Shown piece after piece: positions 21,185 to 33,673 of a DNA stretch of 64,000 nucleotides. Position 1 is the stretch's first letter, and each line of letters starts with the position of its first letter. The translations under genes and the position numbers were made by a program. The stretch comes from Pantoea cypripedii. GTDB taxonomy: Bacteria > Pseudomonadota > Gammaproteobacteria > Enterobacterales > Enterobacteriaceae. Below the pieces are notes generated by a model. It made no database searches and was not told the origin of the DNA. It worked only from the letters and a program-made list of their open reading frames with translations. The stretch spans positions 753,604 through 817,603 of the forward strand of contig NZ_MLJI01000001.1 of the NCBI RefSeq assembly GCF_002095535.1. Reading direction: 5' to 3'.

Positions 21185-22363
21185 ATGAAATCGCTGTTAA
21201 CGCGTCAACGTCGCCTCAACCCGGTTTATCTGGCTTTTATGGCCGTCTCCTTTATGACTGGCGTGGCCGGTGCGTTACAGGCACCGACGCTCAGCCTGTT
21301 TCTGACGCGTGAGGTGCAGGTGCGCCCGTTCTGGGTCGGGCTGTTTTTTACCGTCAATGCAATTGCGGGCATCGTCATCAGCCTGCTGGTGGCGAAACGA
21401 TCCGATAGCCACGGTGACCGCCGCAAACTGATCCTGTTCTGCTGCCTGATGGCGGTCGCTAATTCGGTGCTGTTTGCCTTCAGTCGTCATTATCTGACGC
21501 TGATTACATTGGGCGTGTTGCTGTCGGCACTGGCCAGCGTGGCGGTGCCACAGATATTTGCGCTGGCGCGTGAGTATGCTGACCATTCGGCGCGTGAAGT
21601 GGTGATGTTCAGTTCGGTGATGCGTGCGCAGCTGTCGCTGGCGTGGGTCATCGGGCCGCCGCTATCCTTCGCCCTGGCGCTGAATTACGGTTTCATCACC
21701 TTATTTAGCGTGGCGGCGGTGATTTTTTTAATCAGCACCGTGCTGATCTGGCGTACCTTGCCGTCGGTGCCCCGCGTTGCAGCCTCCCCCGAGCAGGTGC
21801 TGACGCAACTGAGTCCGTGGAAGGATAGCCAGGTGCGCCTGCTGTTTATCGCGTCGGTGATTATGTGGACCTGCAACGTGATGTATATCATTGATATGCC
21901 GTTGTATATCAGCTCCACGCTCGGCCTGCCGGAAAAGCTGGCGGGTCTGCTGATGGGGACGGCCGCAGGGCTGGAGATCCCGATTATGCTACTGGCCGGA
22001 CATTATGCGCGTCGGTTTGGTAAACGCCGTCTGGTGCTGCTGGCGCTGGTGGCCGCTGTTCTGTTTTACCTTGGGCTGGGGCTGTTCCACTCGCGCACGG
22101 CGCTGATGGTGTTGCAGCTGTTCAACGCGGCGTTTATCGGTATTGTCGCCGGGATTGGGATGCTGTGGTTTCAGGATCTGATGCCGGGACGCGCAGGTGC
22201 GGCAACCACCATGTTTACCACCTCGATCTCCACCGGGATGATTGTGGCAGGGGTGATTCAGGGATCGTTAAGCGAACGCTTCGGGCATGAGTCGGTGTAC
22301 TGGCTGGCGTTGGGTCTGGCGGTGCTGGCGCTGGGACTGACGTCGCGCGTGCGGGATGTCTAA
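21185..22363 (+). CDS. setA: Sugar efflux transporter SetA
   Basis: SetA is a major-facilitator exporter that expels glucose, lactose and some glycosides, and it contributes to recovery from sugar-phosphate stress. The 392-residue protein has about 12 membrane segments. The MFS loop 2-3 signature appears as AKRSDSHGDRRKL near residue 70, and LMPGRAGAATT near 338 is typical of Set proteins. I chose the ATG at 21185, 68 bases after the sgrS terminator, because it matches family length. The same frame is open further upstream through sgrS but has no coding resemblance there. Confidence 0.93.
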   Translation: MKSLLTRQRRLNPVYLAFMAVSFMTGVAGALQAPTLSLFLTREVQVRPFWVGLFFTVNAIAGIVISLLVAKRSDSHGDRRKLILFCCLMAVANSVLFAFSRHYLTLITLGVLLSALASVAVPQIFALAREYADHSAREVVMFSSVMRAQLSLAWVIGPPLSFALALNYGFITLFSVAAVIFLISTVLIWRTLPSVPRVAASPEQVLTQLSPWKDSQVRLLFIASVIMWTCNVMYIIDMPLYISSTLGLPEKLAGLLMGTAAGLEIPIMLLAGHYARRFGKRRLVLLALVAAVLFYLGLGLFHSRTALMVLQLFNAAFIGIVAGIGMLWFQDLMPGRAGAATTMFTTSISTGMIVAGVIQGSLSERFGHESVYWLALGLAVLALGLTSRVRDV

Positions 22364-22365
22364 CT

Positions 22366-22425
22366 GCGCGCAATAAATTGCGCCGCTACGGGCCAGAGCG
22401 TACCTGTAGCGACGCGATATCGCGC
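22366..22425. repeat. Diverged pair of REP-like units between setA and leuD
   Basis: A right-arm unit (about 22366-22388, ending CGCCGCTAC) is followed 16 bases later by a left-arm unit (22405-22425, TGTAGCGACGCGATATCGCGC minus its last base in the core palindrome). The order is the reverse of the elements at 8703 and 53355, with the GTAG ends facing inward. Both units carry substitutions. It sits between the convergent setA and leuD genes. Confidence 0.65.
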
Positions 22426-22430
22426 TGTTT

Positions 22431-23036
22431 TTAACGTAAAAACGCGGGCTGGTTCGCCTCAAAACTGGAGATTGACGCTTCGTGTTGCAGCGTCAGGCCG
22501 ATGCTATCGAGGCCATTGATCATGCAGTGACGGCGGAAGCTGTCGATTTCAAAGCTATAGCTTTTGTCACCGGCAGTCACGGTCTGGGCTTCCAGGTCAA
22601 CGGTAAAGCTGACACCCGGATGGCTTGCCACCAGTTTGAACATCTCATCCACTTCTTCATCGCTCAGCTTCACCGGCAGCAGCTGGTTGTTAAAGCTGTT
22701 GCCATAGAAGATGTCGGCGAAACTCGGCGCAATCACCACCTGGAAGCCGAAATCGGTCAGTGCCCACGGCGCGTGCTCACGCGAGGAGCCACAGCCAAAG
22801 TTCTCACGCGCCAGTAAAATGCTGGTGCCTTTATATTCCGGCTTGTTCAGCACGAAGCTGGCCGTCGGCACGGTGCCAGCATCGTCATCGAAGCGCCAGT
22901 CGTGGAACAGGTGCGCGCCAAAACCGGTACGGGTCACTTTTTGCAGGAACTGCTTTGGAATGATGGCATCGGTATCGACATTCGCTGCATCCAGCGGTGC
23001 GACAATCCCGGTGTGCTGGGTAAATTTCTTCGCCAT
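22431..23036 (-). CDS. leuD: 3-isopropylmalate dehydratase, small subunit
   Basis: LeuD pairs with LeuC to isomerise 2-isopropylmalate to 3-isopropylmalate in leucine synthesis. The 201-residue swivel subunit has the aconitase-type motif [13 protein letters not shown] near residue 80. It is the last gene of leuLABCD and starts 3 bases after the leuC stop. A repeat element follows its 3' end. Confidence 0.97.
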   Translation of the reverse strand: MAKKFTQHTGIVAPLDAANVDTDAIIPKQFLQKVTRTGFGAHLFHDWRFDDDAGTVPTASFVLNKPEYKGTSILLARENFGCGSSREHAPWALTDFGFQVVIAPSFADIFYGNSFNNQLLPVKLSDEEVDEMFKLVASHPGVSFTVDLEAQTVTAGDKSYSFEIDSFRRHCMINGLDSIGLTLQHEASISSFEANQPAFLR

Positions 23037-23039
23037 GGC

Positions 23040-24446
23040 TTAAGCTCCCTGAGTCAGTTCACGAATATCGGCAAAACGGCCAGTGACCGCCGCCGCAGCG
23101 GCCATCGCCGGGCTGACCAGGTGAGTACGTCCACCACGGCCCTGACGACCTTCAAAGTTACGGTTGCTGGTTGAGGCACAACGCTCGCCTGGGTTCAGAC
23201 GGTCATTGTTCATCGCCAGACACATCGAGCAGCCCGGCAGACGCCATTCAAAACCGGCTTCGAGGAAAATCTTATCCAGACCTTCCGCTTCCGCCTGCGC
23301 TTTTACCGGACCAGAACCCGGCACCACCATCGCCACCACACCCGGCGCCACATGGCGTCCTTTGGCGATAGCGGCGGCGGCACGCAGGTCTTCAATACGT
23401 GAGTTGGTGCAGGAGCCGATAAAGACTTTGTCGATGGCAACGTCAGTCAGTTTAATGCCTGGTTGCAGATCCATATACGCCAGCGCTTTCTCGGCAGAGG
23501 CGCGTTCAACCGGATCGGCGAAAGAGGCCGGATTCGGGATGGCCTGATCTACCGCCATCACCTGACCCGGGTTGGTGCCCCAGGTCACCTGCGGCGCGAT
23601 ATCAGCCGCGTTCAGGGTTACGACGGCATCGAATTTCGCGTCGCTGTCGGATTTCAGGGTACGCCAGTAAGCGACGGCCTGATCCCATTGCTCGCCTTTC
23701 GGTGCGAACTGTTTGTCTTTCAGGTAATTAAAGGTGGTGTCATCCGGCGCAACCAGGCCCGCTTTGGCACCCATTTCAATCGCCATGTTGCACAGCGTCA
23801 TGCGGCCTTCCATGGTCAGCGCTTCAATCGCCGGGCCACAGAATTCCACTACATGCCCGGTACCACCGGCGCTGCCGGTTTTGCCGATAATCGCCAGCAC
23901 GATATCTTTTGCGGTGATGCCCGGCGCAGCTTCGCCCAGCACTTCAATCTTCATGGTTTTGGCACGGCCCTGCTTCAGGGTCTGGGTGGCAAATACATGC
24001 TCCACCTCGGACGTGCCGATACCAAACGCCAGTGAGCCAAAGGCACCGTGGGTGGCGGTGTGCGAGTCACCGCAGACAATCGTCATACCCGGCAGCGTCA
24101 TACCCTGCTCAGGACCGATCACATGCACGATGCCCTGGAACGGGTGGTTCAGGTCATACAGCTGGATGCCGAATTCAGCGCAGTTCTTGATCAGCTCCTG
24201 CATCTGAATACGCGCCATCTCGCCAGAGGCGTTGATGTCTTTGGTCTGGGTAGAAACGTTGTGGTCCATGGTGGCAAACGTCTTCGACGGCTGACGTACT
24301 TTGCGACCGTGAGCGCGCAGGCCATCAAAGGCCTGCGGTGAGGTCACTTCATGGATCAAATGACGATCGATATACAGTAACGGAGTTTCATTCGGTGCTT
24401 CGTGGACGACATGTGCATCAAATAACTTCTGGTATAAGCTTTTCAT
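23040..24446 (-). CDS. leuC: 3-isopropylmalate dehydratase, large subunit
   Basis: LeuC carries the 4Fe-4S cluster of isopropylmalate isomerase. The 468-residue protein has the cluster cysteines in [12 protein letters not shown] near residue 345 and [10 protein letters not shown] near 405. The ATG at 24446 ([14 protein letters not shown]) matches the family start. An in-frame start 51 bases upstream would lie inside leuB and is rejected. Only 4 bases separate it from leuB. Confidence 0.97.
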   Translation of the reverse strand: MKSLYQKLFDAHVVHEAPNETPLLYIDRHLIHEVTSPQAFDGLRAHGRKVRQPSKTFATMDHNVSTQTKDINASGEMARIQMQELIKNCAEFGIQLYDLNHPFQGIVHVIGPEQGMTLPGMTIVCGDSHTATHGAFGSLAFGIGTSEVEHVFATQTLKQGRAKTMKIEVLGEAAPGITAKDIVLAIIGKTGSAGGTGHVVEFCGPAIEALTMEGRMTLCNMAIEMGAKAGLVAPDDTTFNYLKDKQFAPKGEQWDQAVAYWRTLKSDSDAKFDAVVTLNAADIAPQVTWGTNPGQVMAVDQAIPNPASFADPVERASAEKALAYMDLQPGIKLTDVAIDKVFIGSCTNSRIEDLRAAAAIAKGRHVAPGVVAMVVPGSGPVKAQAEAEGLDKIFLEAGFEWRLPGCSMCLAMNNDRLNPGERCASTSNRNFEGRQGRGGRTHLVSPAMAAAAAVTGRFADIRELTQGA

Positions 24447-24450
24447 TTTT

Positions 24451-27107
<2,657 letters not shown>

Positions 27108-27150
27108 CGTAATCTTCCTTATGCATTAACTTCGCCGGTGCTACGAGCAT

Positions 27151-27184
27151 AAAAAAACCCGCGCATGGCGCGGGTTTTTTAAAC
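27151..27184 (-). terminator. leu operon attenuator terminator
   Basis: The stem AAAAAACCCGCGC pairs with GCGCGGGTTTTTT around a short loop (ATG). On the minus strand it ends in a U tract. It lies between leuL and leuA, exactly where ribosome position on the leader peptide decides termination. Confidence 0.92.
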
Positions 27185-27200
27185 TTTCTGCAGGTTCGAA

Positions 27201-27284
27201 TCAGTTGTCGATTCCGCCCACGAGTCTACCGCGCAATGGGGATGCGTTTAGTAGTAGACCAAGTAGACGGAAAGAACGGGACAT
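27201..27284 (-). CDS. leuL: Leucine operon leader peptide LeuL
   Basis: A 27-codon frame starts ATG at 27284 with GAGG 8 bases upstream and stops TGA at 27203-27201. It starts MSRSFRLLGLLLNA and ends GRLVGGIDN, matching the E. coli LeuL pattern. Codons 7-12 read CTA CTT GGT CTA CTA CTA, so four rare leucine CTA codons cluster where a ribosome would stall when charged tRNA-Leu is scarce. The stalled ribosome would favour the antiterminator over the hairpin at 27151. Confidence 0.92.
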   Translation of the reverse strand: MSRSFRLLGLLLNASPLRGRLVGGIDN

Positions 27285-27317
27285 GGATCAAACCTCGTAA
27301 ATTGAGTGCTGCACATA

Positions 27318-27346
27318 TTGATACTGAGAAAGGCCGACGATGTCAA
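27318..27346 (-). promoter_or_regulatory. leu operon promoter
   Basis: On the minus strand a consensus -35 TTGACA (27346-27341) stands 17 bases from a -10 TATCAA (27323-27318, 4 of 6). Transcription would start near 27311, about 27 bases before leuL. Confidence 0.75.
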
Positions 27347-27804
27347 CCATAAGTGAAAGGTTATTTCCCGATGCGCTTAAGGCGGATCTGCTGTGATAAT
27401 CCGCTTGTTCAGAGGAAAAACAAATATTAAGGGGGGAGGGGTTAGCTGAATCCGACTTAAAAAAAGTTTTAAAAATGAATGTTAATTTTAACGTGATGAT
27501 TTTTATATGTTTTTTATAGGCGGTTTCTCTGGCAATAAGTCAGTATTCACCGGGTTGTTTAGACGATTCTCATGTGAGAAACAGATTTTAAAGATAATCA
27601 CGCCAGAAATTAATTGGCGGGTAAGATTGTGGGCTGGAACGTTGCAAAATATGCATCGTATATTTCTTATAACTCGCTGGAAATAATCGCCAGGCCAGCA
27701 TTATCCTCTGCCCTTCGGTGCTGGCATTAGTTTAATCCTCGCAAGCGATTATCACCCCTTAGTGCCTTTACTGCCACCATCAGCACGGTACGGCGTTGCG
27801 GCGT
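27347..27804. other. AT-rich intergenic region without leuO
   Basis: No credible gene is visible on either strand. The part from about 27415 to 27660 is rich in A/T runs, a texture expected for Lrp- or H-NS-bound DNA. A stem GCCAGCA/TGCTGGC (27694-27700 with 27719-27725) lies toward the right end, with no U tract. In E. coli this space holds leuO. Lrp sites for ilvIH are expected here but I cannot place them by eye. Confidence 0.6.
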
Positions 27805-27833
27805 TTGCCTGCCGGGTTTTCTGCGGTTATGGT
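27805..27833 (+). promoter_or_regulatory. Candidate ilvIH promoter
   Basis: TTGCCT (27805-27810) and TATGGT (27828-27833), each 4 of 6 to consensus, are 17 bases apart. It would leave an untranslated leader of roughly 180 bases before ilvI. Weak boxes fit a promoter that depends on Lrp activation in E. coli. Confidence 0.35.
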
Positions 27834-28020
27834 AATCGACCTACTCTCAAAAGAATGAACTCAAGTAGATTTCCCTGTACCTGGAAGGTGGAAATGACTT
27901 CCCTCTTCTGAGCATAAACATAAGGTTTTGATCTTAATTGGCGAATATGGGGCAGGATGCAAGTGGCGCGCCGGAAAGCGGTCGTCAGTGGATTCAGTTC
28001 CTCAAGCCTGGAGGCAGAAA

Positions 28021-29745
28021 ATGGAGATGTTGTCAGGAGCCGAAATGGTCGTCCGTTCGTTAATCGATCAGGGCGTTAAGCAGGTATTCGGTTATCCGGG
28101 CGGAGCGGTGCTCGATATTTATGACGCTCTGCAAACGGTCGGTGGTATTGACCACGTATTAGTTCGCCATGAGCAGGGCGCTGTACATATGGCTGACGGC
28201 CTGGCGCGCGCCACCGGCGAAGTTGGCGTCGTGCTGGTGACTTCCGGCCCGGGTGCCACCAATGCCATTACCGGCATCGCGACTGCCTATATGGACTCCA
28301 TCCCGATGGTGGTGCTGTCGGGTCAGGTGCCTTCTTCGCTGATCGGTTATGACGCTTTCCAGGAGTGCGACATGGTCGGGATTTCCCGTCCGGTGGTGAA
28401 GCACAGCTTCCTGGTGAAAAGCACCGAAGAAATCCCCACCGTGATCAAAAAAGCCTTCTGGCTGGCGTCCAGTGGCCGCCCGGGTCCGGTGGTCATCGAT
28501 CTGCCGAAAGATATTCTTAACCCGGCCAATAAGCTGCCCTACGTCTGGCCGGAATCGGTCAGCATGCGTTCCTACAACCCGACGATTCAGGGCCACAAGG
28601 GACAGATTAAGCGCGCGTTGCAGACCCTGCTGGCGGCGCATAATCCGGTGATGTACGTGGGTGGCGGTGCCATTACCTCGGGTTGTGAAGCGGAACTGCT
28701 GCAACTGGCGGAAACGCTGAACATTCCGGTGACCACTTCCCTGATGGGATTGGGTGCCTTCCCGGGTACGCATCGTCAGTGCGTGGGTATGCTCGGCATG
28801 CACGGCACCTATGAAGCCAACATGGTCATGCACAACGCCGATCTGATTTTCGGCATCGGTGTGCGCTTCGATGACCGCACCACCAACAACCTGGCGAAAT
28901 ATTGTCCGAATGCCACGGTGATGCATATCGATGTTGACCCGACTTCGATCTCCAAAACCGTCGCGGCGGATATTCCTATTGTTGGCGATGCGAAACAAAC
29001 GCTGTCGCAAATGCTGGAGTTGCTGGCACAGACCGACGTGAAGCAGGAGCTCGACAGCCTGCGCGACTGGTGGCAGCGCATCGACGGCTGGCGCAGCCGC
29101 AAATGCCTCGAATTTGATCGCACCAGCGACAAAATCAAACCGCAGGCGGTTATCGAAACCATCTGGCGTTTGACCAAAGGCGAGGCTTACGTCACGTCAG
29201 ACGTCGGTCAGCACCAGATGTTTGCTGCGCTGTATTATCAGTTTGATAAGCCGCGTCGCTGGATCAACTCCGGTGGCCTCGGCACCATGGGCTTTGGCCT
29301 GCCTGCCGCGCTGGGTGTGAAAATGGCGCTGCCGGAAGAAACCGTTATCTGTGTCACCGGTGACGGCAGTATCCAGATGAACATTCAGGAACTCTCGACC
29401 GCGCTGCAATACGATTTGCCGGTGCTGGTGCTGAACCTGAACAACCGCTTCCTCGGCATGGTGAAGCAGTGGCAGGACATGATCTACTCTGGCCGCCATT
29501 CGCAATCCTATATGGAATCACTGCCGGACTTCGTGCGTCTCGCTGAGGCTTATGGCCATGTGGGTATCGCCATTCAGCATCCGGCCGAGCTGGAAGAGAA
29601 ACTGACGCAGGCGCTGGAGACCCTGGCGAAAGGGCGTCTGGTGTTTGTGGATGTGACCGTGGATGGCAGCGAGCACGTTTACCCGATGCAGATTCGTGGT
29701 GGCGGTATGGACGAGATGTGGTTGAGCAAAACGGAGAGGACATAA
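28021..29745 (+). CDS. ilvI: Acetolactate synthase III, large subunit
   Basis: IlvI, with IlvH, condenses two pyruvates (or pyruvate and 2-oxobutyrate) in the first common step of valine, leucine and isoleucine synthesis. The 574 residues equal E. coli IlvI. The TPP-activating Glu is in [13 protein letters not shown] near residue 47, and the TPP/Mg motif is [14 protein letters not shown] near 440, ending NN. The ATG at 28021 follows GGAGG and matches the family start. The same frame stays open 93 bases upstream but is probably leader. Confidence 0.97.
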   Translation: MEMLSGAEMVVRSLIDQGVKQVFGYPGGAVLDIYDALQTVGGIDHVLVRHEQGAVHMADGLARATGEVGVVLVTSGPGATNAITGIATAYMDSIPMVVLSGQVPSSLIGYDAFQECDMVGISRPVVKHSFLVKSTEEIPTVIKKAFWLASSGRPGPVVIDLPKDILNPANKLPYVWPESVSMRSYNPTIQGHKGQIKRALQTLLAAHNPVMYVGGGAITSGCEAELLQLAETLNIPVTTSLMGLGAFPGTHRQCVGMLGMHGTYEANMVMHNADLIFGIGVRFDDRTTNNLAKYCPNATVMHIDVDPTSISKTVAADIPIVGDAKQTLSQMLELLAQTDVKQELDSLRDWWQRIDGWRSRKCLEFDRTSDKIKPQAVIETIWRLTKGEAYVTSDVGQHQMFAALYYQFDKPRRWINSGGLGTMGFGLPAALGVKMALPEETVICVTGDGSIQMNIQELSTALQYDLPVLVLNLNNRFLGMVKQWQDMIYSGRHSQSYMESLPDFVRLAEAYGHVGIAIQHPAELEEKLTQALETLAKGRLVFVDVTVDGSEHVYPMQIRGGGMDEMWLSKTERT

Positions 29746-29747
29746 TT

Positions 29748-30239
29748 ATGCGTCGCATTTTATCGGTACTGCTGGAGAACGAATCCGGCGCATTGTCCCG
29801 CGTGATTGGGCTGTTTTCGCAGCGTGGCTACAACATCGAAAGTCTGACGGTTGCCCCGACTGACGACCCCACCCTGTCGCGCATGACGATTCAAACCGTC
29901 GGCGATGCCAAGGTGCTGGAGCAGATCGAGAAGCAACTGCACAAGCTGGTGGACGTGTTACGTGTCAGCGAACTGGGGCAGGGTGCCTACGTTGAACGTG
30001 AAATCATGCTGGTGAAAATCCAGGCCACCGGTTATGGCCGCGAAGAAGTGAAGCGTAGCGCGGAAATTTTCCGTGGACAGATCATCGACGTGACGCCGAC
30101 GCTGTACACGGTTCAGCTGGCGGGCACCAGTGACAAACTGGATGCGTTCCTGAACACCGTTCGTGACGTCGCGGAGATCGTGGAAGTGGCACGCTCCGGT
30201 ATCGTCGGCGTGGCACGTGGCGAGCGCATTATGCGTTAA
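29748..30239 (+). CDS. ilvH: Acetolactate synthase III, regulatory small subunit
   Basis: IlvH gives the IlvI catalytic subunit full activity and valine feedback inhibition. The 163 residues equal E. coli IlvH. An N-terminal ACT domain (residues about 4-78, with [20 protein letters not shown]) binds valine, and a C-terminal domain follows. It starts 2 bases after ilvI, and a good terminator follows at 30270. Confidence 0.97.
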   Translation: MRRILSVLLENESGALSRVIGLFSQRGYNIESLTVAPTDDPTLSRMTIQTVGDAKVLEQIEKQLHKLVDVLRVSELGQGAYVEREIMLVKIQATGYGREEVKRSAEIFRGQIIDVTPTLYTVQLAGTSDKLDAFLNTVRDVAEIVEVARSGIVGVARGERIMR

Positions 30240-30269
30240 TCGTCACCCACCTGATTGAACCTCAATGCT

Positions 30270-30300
30270 AACCCGGCGGAATGCCGGGTTTTTTTATTTT
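30270..30300 (+). terminator. Rho-independent terminator of ilvIH
   Basis: AACCCGGC (30270-30277) pairs with GCCGGGTT (30283-30290) around a 5-base loop, followed by a long T-rich tract. Confidence 0.93.
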
Positions 30301-30436
30301 ATGCGCTTGCACACCCCGGCGGATAAAAGCGGTTGCTCAGCGTAGTTTTCTGCGGTTAGATGTTACAAATGTTTTACCCTTAGCTAATCTGCGGACATTT
30401 TCGCCAGCATGGCTAATCAGGAATTAAGGTGTCATC

Positions 30437-31447
30437 GTGAAACTGGATGAAATCGCGCGCCTGGCTGGCGTGTCGCGCACCACGGCCAGCTACGTCATTA
30501 ATGGCAAAGCGCGGCAATATCGTGTCAGCGACAAAACCGTCGAGAAAGTGATGGCGGTGGTGCGTGAGTACAATTATCACCCAAATGCCGTGGCGGCGGG
30601 GTTGCGTGCCGGGCGTACCCGTTCAATTGGCCTGGTGATACCCGATCTGGAAAACACCAGCTATACGCGTATCGCCAACTATCTTGAGCGTCAGGCACGC
30701 CAGCGTGGCTACCAGCTGCTGATCGCCTGCTCGGAAGATCAGCCTGACAATGAAATGCGTTGCATCGAACATTTGTTGCAGCGTCAGGTAGATGCGATCA
30801 TCGTCTCCACCTCGTTGCCGCCGGAGCATCCGTTTTATCAGCGCTGGATCAACGATCCTCTGCCGATTATTGCGCTGGATCGCGCGCTGGATCGTGAACA
30901 TTTTACCAGTGTGGTGGGTGCCGATCAGGATGATGCCCAGGCGCTGGCCGCTGAATTGCGTCAGCTACCGGTGAAAAATGTGCTGTTCCTCGGAGCACTG
31001 CCAGAGTTGTCGGTGAGTTTCCTGCGTGAAATGGGCTTCCGTGAAGCATGGAAGGACGACGAACGCCCGATTGATTATATCTACTGCAACAGCTTTGAAC
31101 GCACTGCGGCGGCGGCCCTGTTCGAGAAGTATCTGGAAGATCACCCGATGCCGGAGGCCTTGTTCACCACTTCCTTTGGTCTGTTGCAGGGGGTTATGGA
31201 TGTCACGCTGAAACGTGACGGGCGGTTGCCCACCGATCTGGCGATTGCCACTTTTGGCGACCATGAATTACTGGATTTCCTCGAATGCCCGGTGCTGGCG
31301 GTGGGACAGCGTCATCGCGATGTGGCCGAGCGCGTTCTTGAGCTGGTTTTAGCCTCGCTGGATGAACCGCGAAAACCGAAGCCAGGTTTAACCCGAATTC
31401 GCCGTAATTTATTCCGTCGTGGTCAATTAAGCCGCCGGACAAAATGA
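30437..31447 (+). CDS. cra: Catabolite repressor/activator Cra (FruR)
   Basis: Cra is a LacI-family regulator that senses fructose 1-phosphate and fructose 1,6-bisphosphate and balances glycolysis against gluconeogenesis. The 336-residue protein begins [20 protein letters not shown], a LacI-type helix-turn-helix plus hinge, followed by the periplasmic-binding-like sensor domain (from about residue 60). The start is GTG at 30437 with AAGG upstream, the same codon as in E. coli. I saw no convincing fruL leader in the gap after ilvH. Confidence 0.96.
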   Translation: MKLDEIARLAGVSRTTASYVINGKARQYRVSDKTVEKVMAVVREYNYHPNAVAAGLRAGRTRSIGLVIPDLENTSYTRIANYLERQARQRGYQLLIACSEDQPDNEMRCIEHLLQRQVDAIIVSTSLPPEHPFYQRWINDPLPIIALDRALDREHFTSVVGADQDDAQALAAELRQLPVKNVLFLGALPELSVSFLREMGFREAWKDDERPIDYIYCNSFERTAAAALFEKYLEDHPMPEALFTTSFGLLQGVMDVTLKRDGRLPTDLAIATFGDHELLDFLECPVLAVGQRHRDVAERVLELVLASLDEPRKPKPGLTRIRRNLFRRGQLSRRTK

Positions 31448-31479
31448 ATGATGGGCGGCGTGCTGCCCACTTTATTCAT
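31444..31479 (+). terminator. Interrupted stem at the cra 3' end
   Basis: ATGAAT/ATTCAT (31444-31449, 31474-31479) and GGGC/GCCC (31453-31456, 31465-31468) nest into one imperfect stem overlapping the cra stop. Only a short T run follows a few bases later, so terminator activity is uncertain. Confidence 0.4.
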
Positions 31480-31846
31480 CATGCTTTTAATTTCCCCCGC
31501 AACCTTCCACGTAAAAAAGCGTAAATTCTGGTCTACCTTGCTAACAAATTAAGCGCACTACCTTTTCTTATTTGTTTACATCTTCGGCATCTGCTGCTAG
31601 CAGAGCTGTCGCGATGGTGCTGGGCTTCCTTTAGGAAATCCCCTAAAATGCAGCCGCTGTCGCATATCGTCAGATATTTATCAAAACGCGATAAAGCGCT
31701 TTATTTTTCGCCGCTTTTCAATACGTGAAAATTTTTATTCCATTATTCATCAGGTTAATTTTTATTTTGCCATTCACGACCTTCTTATTCCCACCGCCAA
31801 ATAATTTCACCCGCTGTAAAGAGTGATATTCACTTGCCGTTGCGGC
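31480..31846. other. Intergenic region upstream of the dcw cluster
   Basis: About 370 bases between cra and the mraZ promoter hold no credible reading frame on either strand. The sequence is A/T-rich with many TTTATT runs. I see no further gene; it may bind regulators of the dcw promoter. Confidence 0.5.
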
Positions 31847-31876
31847 TTGACAAGGATTTCATCGGCTCCGTAAACT
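31847..31876 (+). promoter_or_regulatory. dcw cluster promoter Pmra
   Basis: A perfect -35 TTGACA (31847-31852) stands 18 bases from a -10 TAAACT (31871-31876, 4 of 6). Transcription would start near 31883, immediately at the MraZ repeats. This corresponds to the E. coli mra promoter that serves most of the cluster. Confidence 0.8.
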
Positions 31877-31883
31877 CTTTTCG

Positions 31884-31918
31884 TGGTAAAATGTGGGATA
31901 AAGTGGTGAAAAAGGGTA
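31884..31918 (+). promoter_or_regulatory. MraZ-box repeats at the dcw promoter
   Basis: TGGTA, TGGGA, TGGTG and a weaker GGGTA start at 31884, 31894, 31904 and about 31914, spaced 10 bases apart. MraZ is known to bind TGGGN direct repeats separated by 5 bases next to its own promoter. The arrangement implies autoregulation of mraZ and the dcw genes. Confidence 0.65.
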
Positions 31919-31937
31919 TCTGAGGGGTGAGGCTGGC

Positions 31938-32396
31938 ATGTTCCGTGGGGCAACGTTAGTCAATCTCGACAGCAAAGGGCGACTGGCCGTACCAACGCGC
32001 TATCGTGAATTGCTGATCGCAGAGTCTCAGGGTCAAATGGTTTGTACCATTGACCTCCACCAGCCCTGCCTGCTGCTTTATACCCTGCCCGAATGGGAAA
32101 TCATTGAGAAAAAGCTGTCTCGCTTATCCAGCATGAATCCCGCCGAGCGTCGCGTGCAGCGGCTGCTGTTGGGTCATGCCAGTGAGTGTCAGATGGATAA
32201 TGCAGGCCGCCTGCTACTGGCGAATACCCTTCGTCAGCATGCGAGCCTGAGCAAAGAAGTGATGCTGGTTGGACAGTTCAACAAGTTTGAATTGTGGGAT
32301 GAACAGACCTGGTATCAACAAGTTAAGGACGATATTGACGCAGAACAGTCGGCTCAGGAGCCTTTATCTGAGCGGTTGCAGGACTTGTCGCTATAG
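31938..32396 (+). CDS. mraZ: Transcriptional regulator MraZ
   Basis: MraZ (152 residues, as in E. coli) forms a ring of AbrB-like domains and represses the dcw promoter. The two tandem SpoVT/AbrB motifs are visible, the first at [19 protein letters not shown] and the second near residue 80 with [14 protein letters not shown]. It is the first gene of the dcw cluster and ends 2 bases before rsmH. Confidence 0.96.
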   Translation: MFRGATLVNLDSKGRLAVPTRYRELLIAESQGQMVCTIDLHQPCLLLYTLPEWEIIEKKLSRLSSMNPAERRVQRLLLGHASECQMDNAGRLLLANTLRQHASLSKEVMLVGQFNKFELWDEQTWYQQVKDDIDAEQSAQEPLSERLQDLSL

Positions 32397-32398
32397 CT

Positions 32399-33340
32399 AT
32401 GCAGGAAAATTTCAAACACACCACAGTGCTGCTGGATGAGGCGGTTAACGCGCTCAATATCAGGGAAGACGGCATATACATTGACGGCACTTTTGGTCGC
32501 GGTGGTCACTCCAGATTGATCCTTTCGCAACTTGGCGCGAACGGGCAGCTACTGGCGATAGATCGCGATCCGCAAGCCATAGCCGCAGCCGCTGAGATAA
32601 AAGATCCGCGCTTCTCGATCGTCCACGGGCCGTTTTCGGCGCTGGCGGAGTACGTGACCGAGCGCGGGCTGAACGGAAAAATTGACGGCGTTTTACTGGA
32701 TTTAGGCGTGTCATCGCCGCAGCTGGATGACGCCGAACGTGGATTCTCTTTCATGCGTGATGGGCCGCTGGACATGCGCATGGACCCGACGCGCGGACAA
32801 TCGGCGTCGGAATGGTTGCTCGGTGCGGAAGAGGCGGATATCGCCTTTGTTCTGAAGACCTACGGCGAGGAACGCTTCGCCAAACGTATTGCCCGCGCAA
32901 TTGTTGAGCGCAACCGTGAGCAGCCGATGACGCGCACCAAAGAACTGGCCGACGTTATCTATGCAGCAACACCGGTGAAAGACAAGTTTAAGCACCCGGC
33001 GACCCGCAGTTTTCAGGCGATTCGCATCTGGATCAACAGCGAACTGGAAGAGATCGACATCGCGCTGAAAGGGGCATTGTCGGTGCTGGCACCTGGCGGA
33101 AGGTTGTCAGTGATCAGCTTCCATTCACTGGAAGATCGCCTCGTGAAACGCTTTATGCGCGATCAGAGTCGTGGTCCGCAGGTACCGGCGGGCATTCCGA
33201 TGACCGAGACGCAGCTGAAAGCGCTGGGTGGTCGGGAGCTGAAAACCCTCGGCAAATTGGTGCCGGGAGACGCCGAAGTCGCTTACAACCCACGCGCACG
33301 GAGTTCCGTGTTGCGTATTGCTGAAAGGACGGCGTCATGA
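32399..33340 (+). CDS. rsmH: 16S rRNA (cytosine1402-N4)-methyltransferase
   Basis: RsmH (MraW) adds the N4-methyl group at C1402 of 16S rRNA in the decoding centre. The 313-residue protein shows the SAM-binding motif [12 protein letters not shown] near residue 28, the [10 protein letters not shown] motif near 100 and [10 protein letters not shown] near 242. It overlaps ftsL by 4 bases (ATGA). Confidence 0.97.
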   Translation: MQENFKHTTVLLDEAVNALNIREDGIYIDGTFGRGGHSRLILSQLGANGQLLAIDRDPQAIAAAAEIKDPRFSIVHGPFSALAEYVTERGLNGKIDGVLLDLGVSSPQLDDAERGFSFMRDGPLDMRMDPTRGQSASEWLLGAEEADIAFVLKTYGEERFAKRIARAIVERNREQPMTRTKELADVIYAATPVKDKFKHPATRSFQAIRIWINSELEEIDIALKGALSVLAPGGRLSVISFHSLEDRLVKRFMRDQSRGPQVPAGIPMTETQLKALGGRELKTLGKLVPGDAEVAYNPRARSSVLRIAERTAS

Positions 33341-33657
33341 TCGGAAACGAACGCCACAGTCTGCCCGGCGTCATCGGTGGCGATTTGCTGCGGTTTGGCA
33401 AGATCCCGGTGCTGTTGCTGGTGGCCGTTTTAGTTTCCGCCATGCTGGTGGTGACGACGACGCACAAAACGCGTCGTCTGACGGCAGAACGCGAACAGCT
33501 GGTGCTGGAGCGTGACGCATTAGATATCGAATGGCGCAACCTGATTCTTGAAGAGAACGCCCTCGGCGACCACAGCCGGGTAGAACGAATCGCAACCGAC
33601 AAACTGCAAATGCAGCATGTCGATCCTTCGCAGGAAAACATTGTGGTGCAGCAATAA
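33337..33657 (+). CDS. ftsL: Cell division protein FtsL
   Basis: FtsL joins FtsB and FtsQ in the divisome and relays activation to FtsW-FtsI. The 106-residue single-pass protein has a short cytoplasmic tail, a membrane segment at about residues 22-43 ([17 protein letters not shown]) and a periplasmic coiled coil ([21 protein letters not shown] onward, cited here in part). It is about 15 residues shorter than E. coli FtsL at the N-terminus, starting at the position of an internal E. coli methionine. The ATGA overlap with rsmH supports this start. Confidence 0.93.
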   Translation: MIGNERHSLPGVIGGDLLRFGKIPVLLLVAVLVSAMLVVTTTHKTRRLTAEREQLVLERDALDIEWRNLILEENALGDHSRVERIATDKLQMQHVDPSQENIVVQQ

Positions 33658-33673
33658 GGAATCTCAGAACCTG

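Noticed and set aside
27694..27725. Stem-loop in the leuL-ilvI gap as a small RNA or terminator
   Set aside because: There is no U tract and no promoter pointing at it; kept only as a note in the intergenic entry.
27928..28020. In-frame N-terminal extension of ilvI from a TTG at 27928
   Set aside because: The extension has no family similarity and a good GGAGG site precedes the ATG at 28021, where IlvI proteins begin.
30301..30345. 14-codon frame after the ilvH terminator resembling a fruL-type leader before cra
   Set aside because: No ribosome site precedes it, it starts within the terminator U tract and it shows no codon pattern linked to fructose or a regulatory amino acid.
33617..33673. 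N-terminal extension of ftsI from an ATG inside ftsL
   Set aside because: FtsI from 33674 has the exact family length and begins with the expected basic tail.
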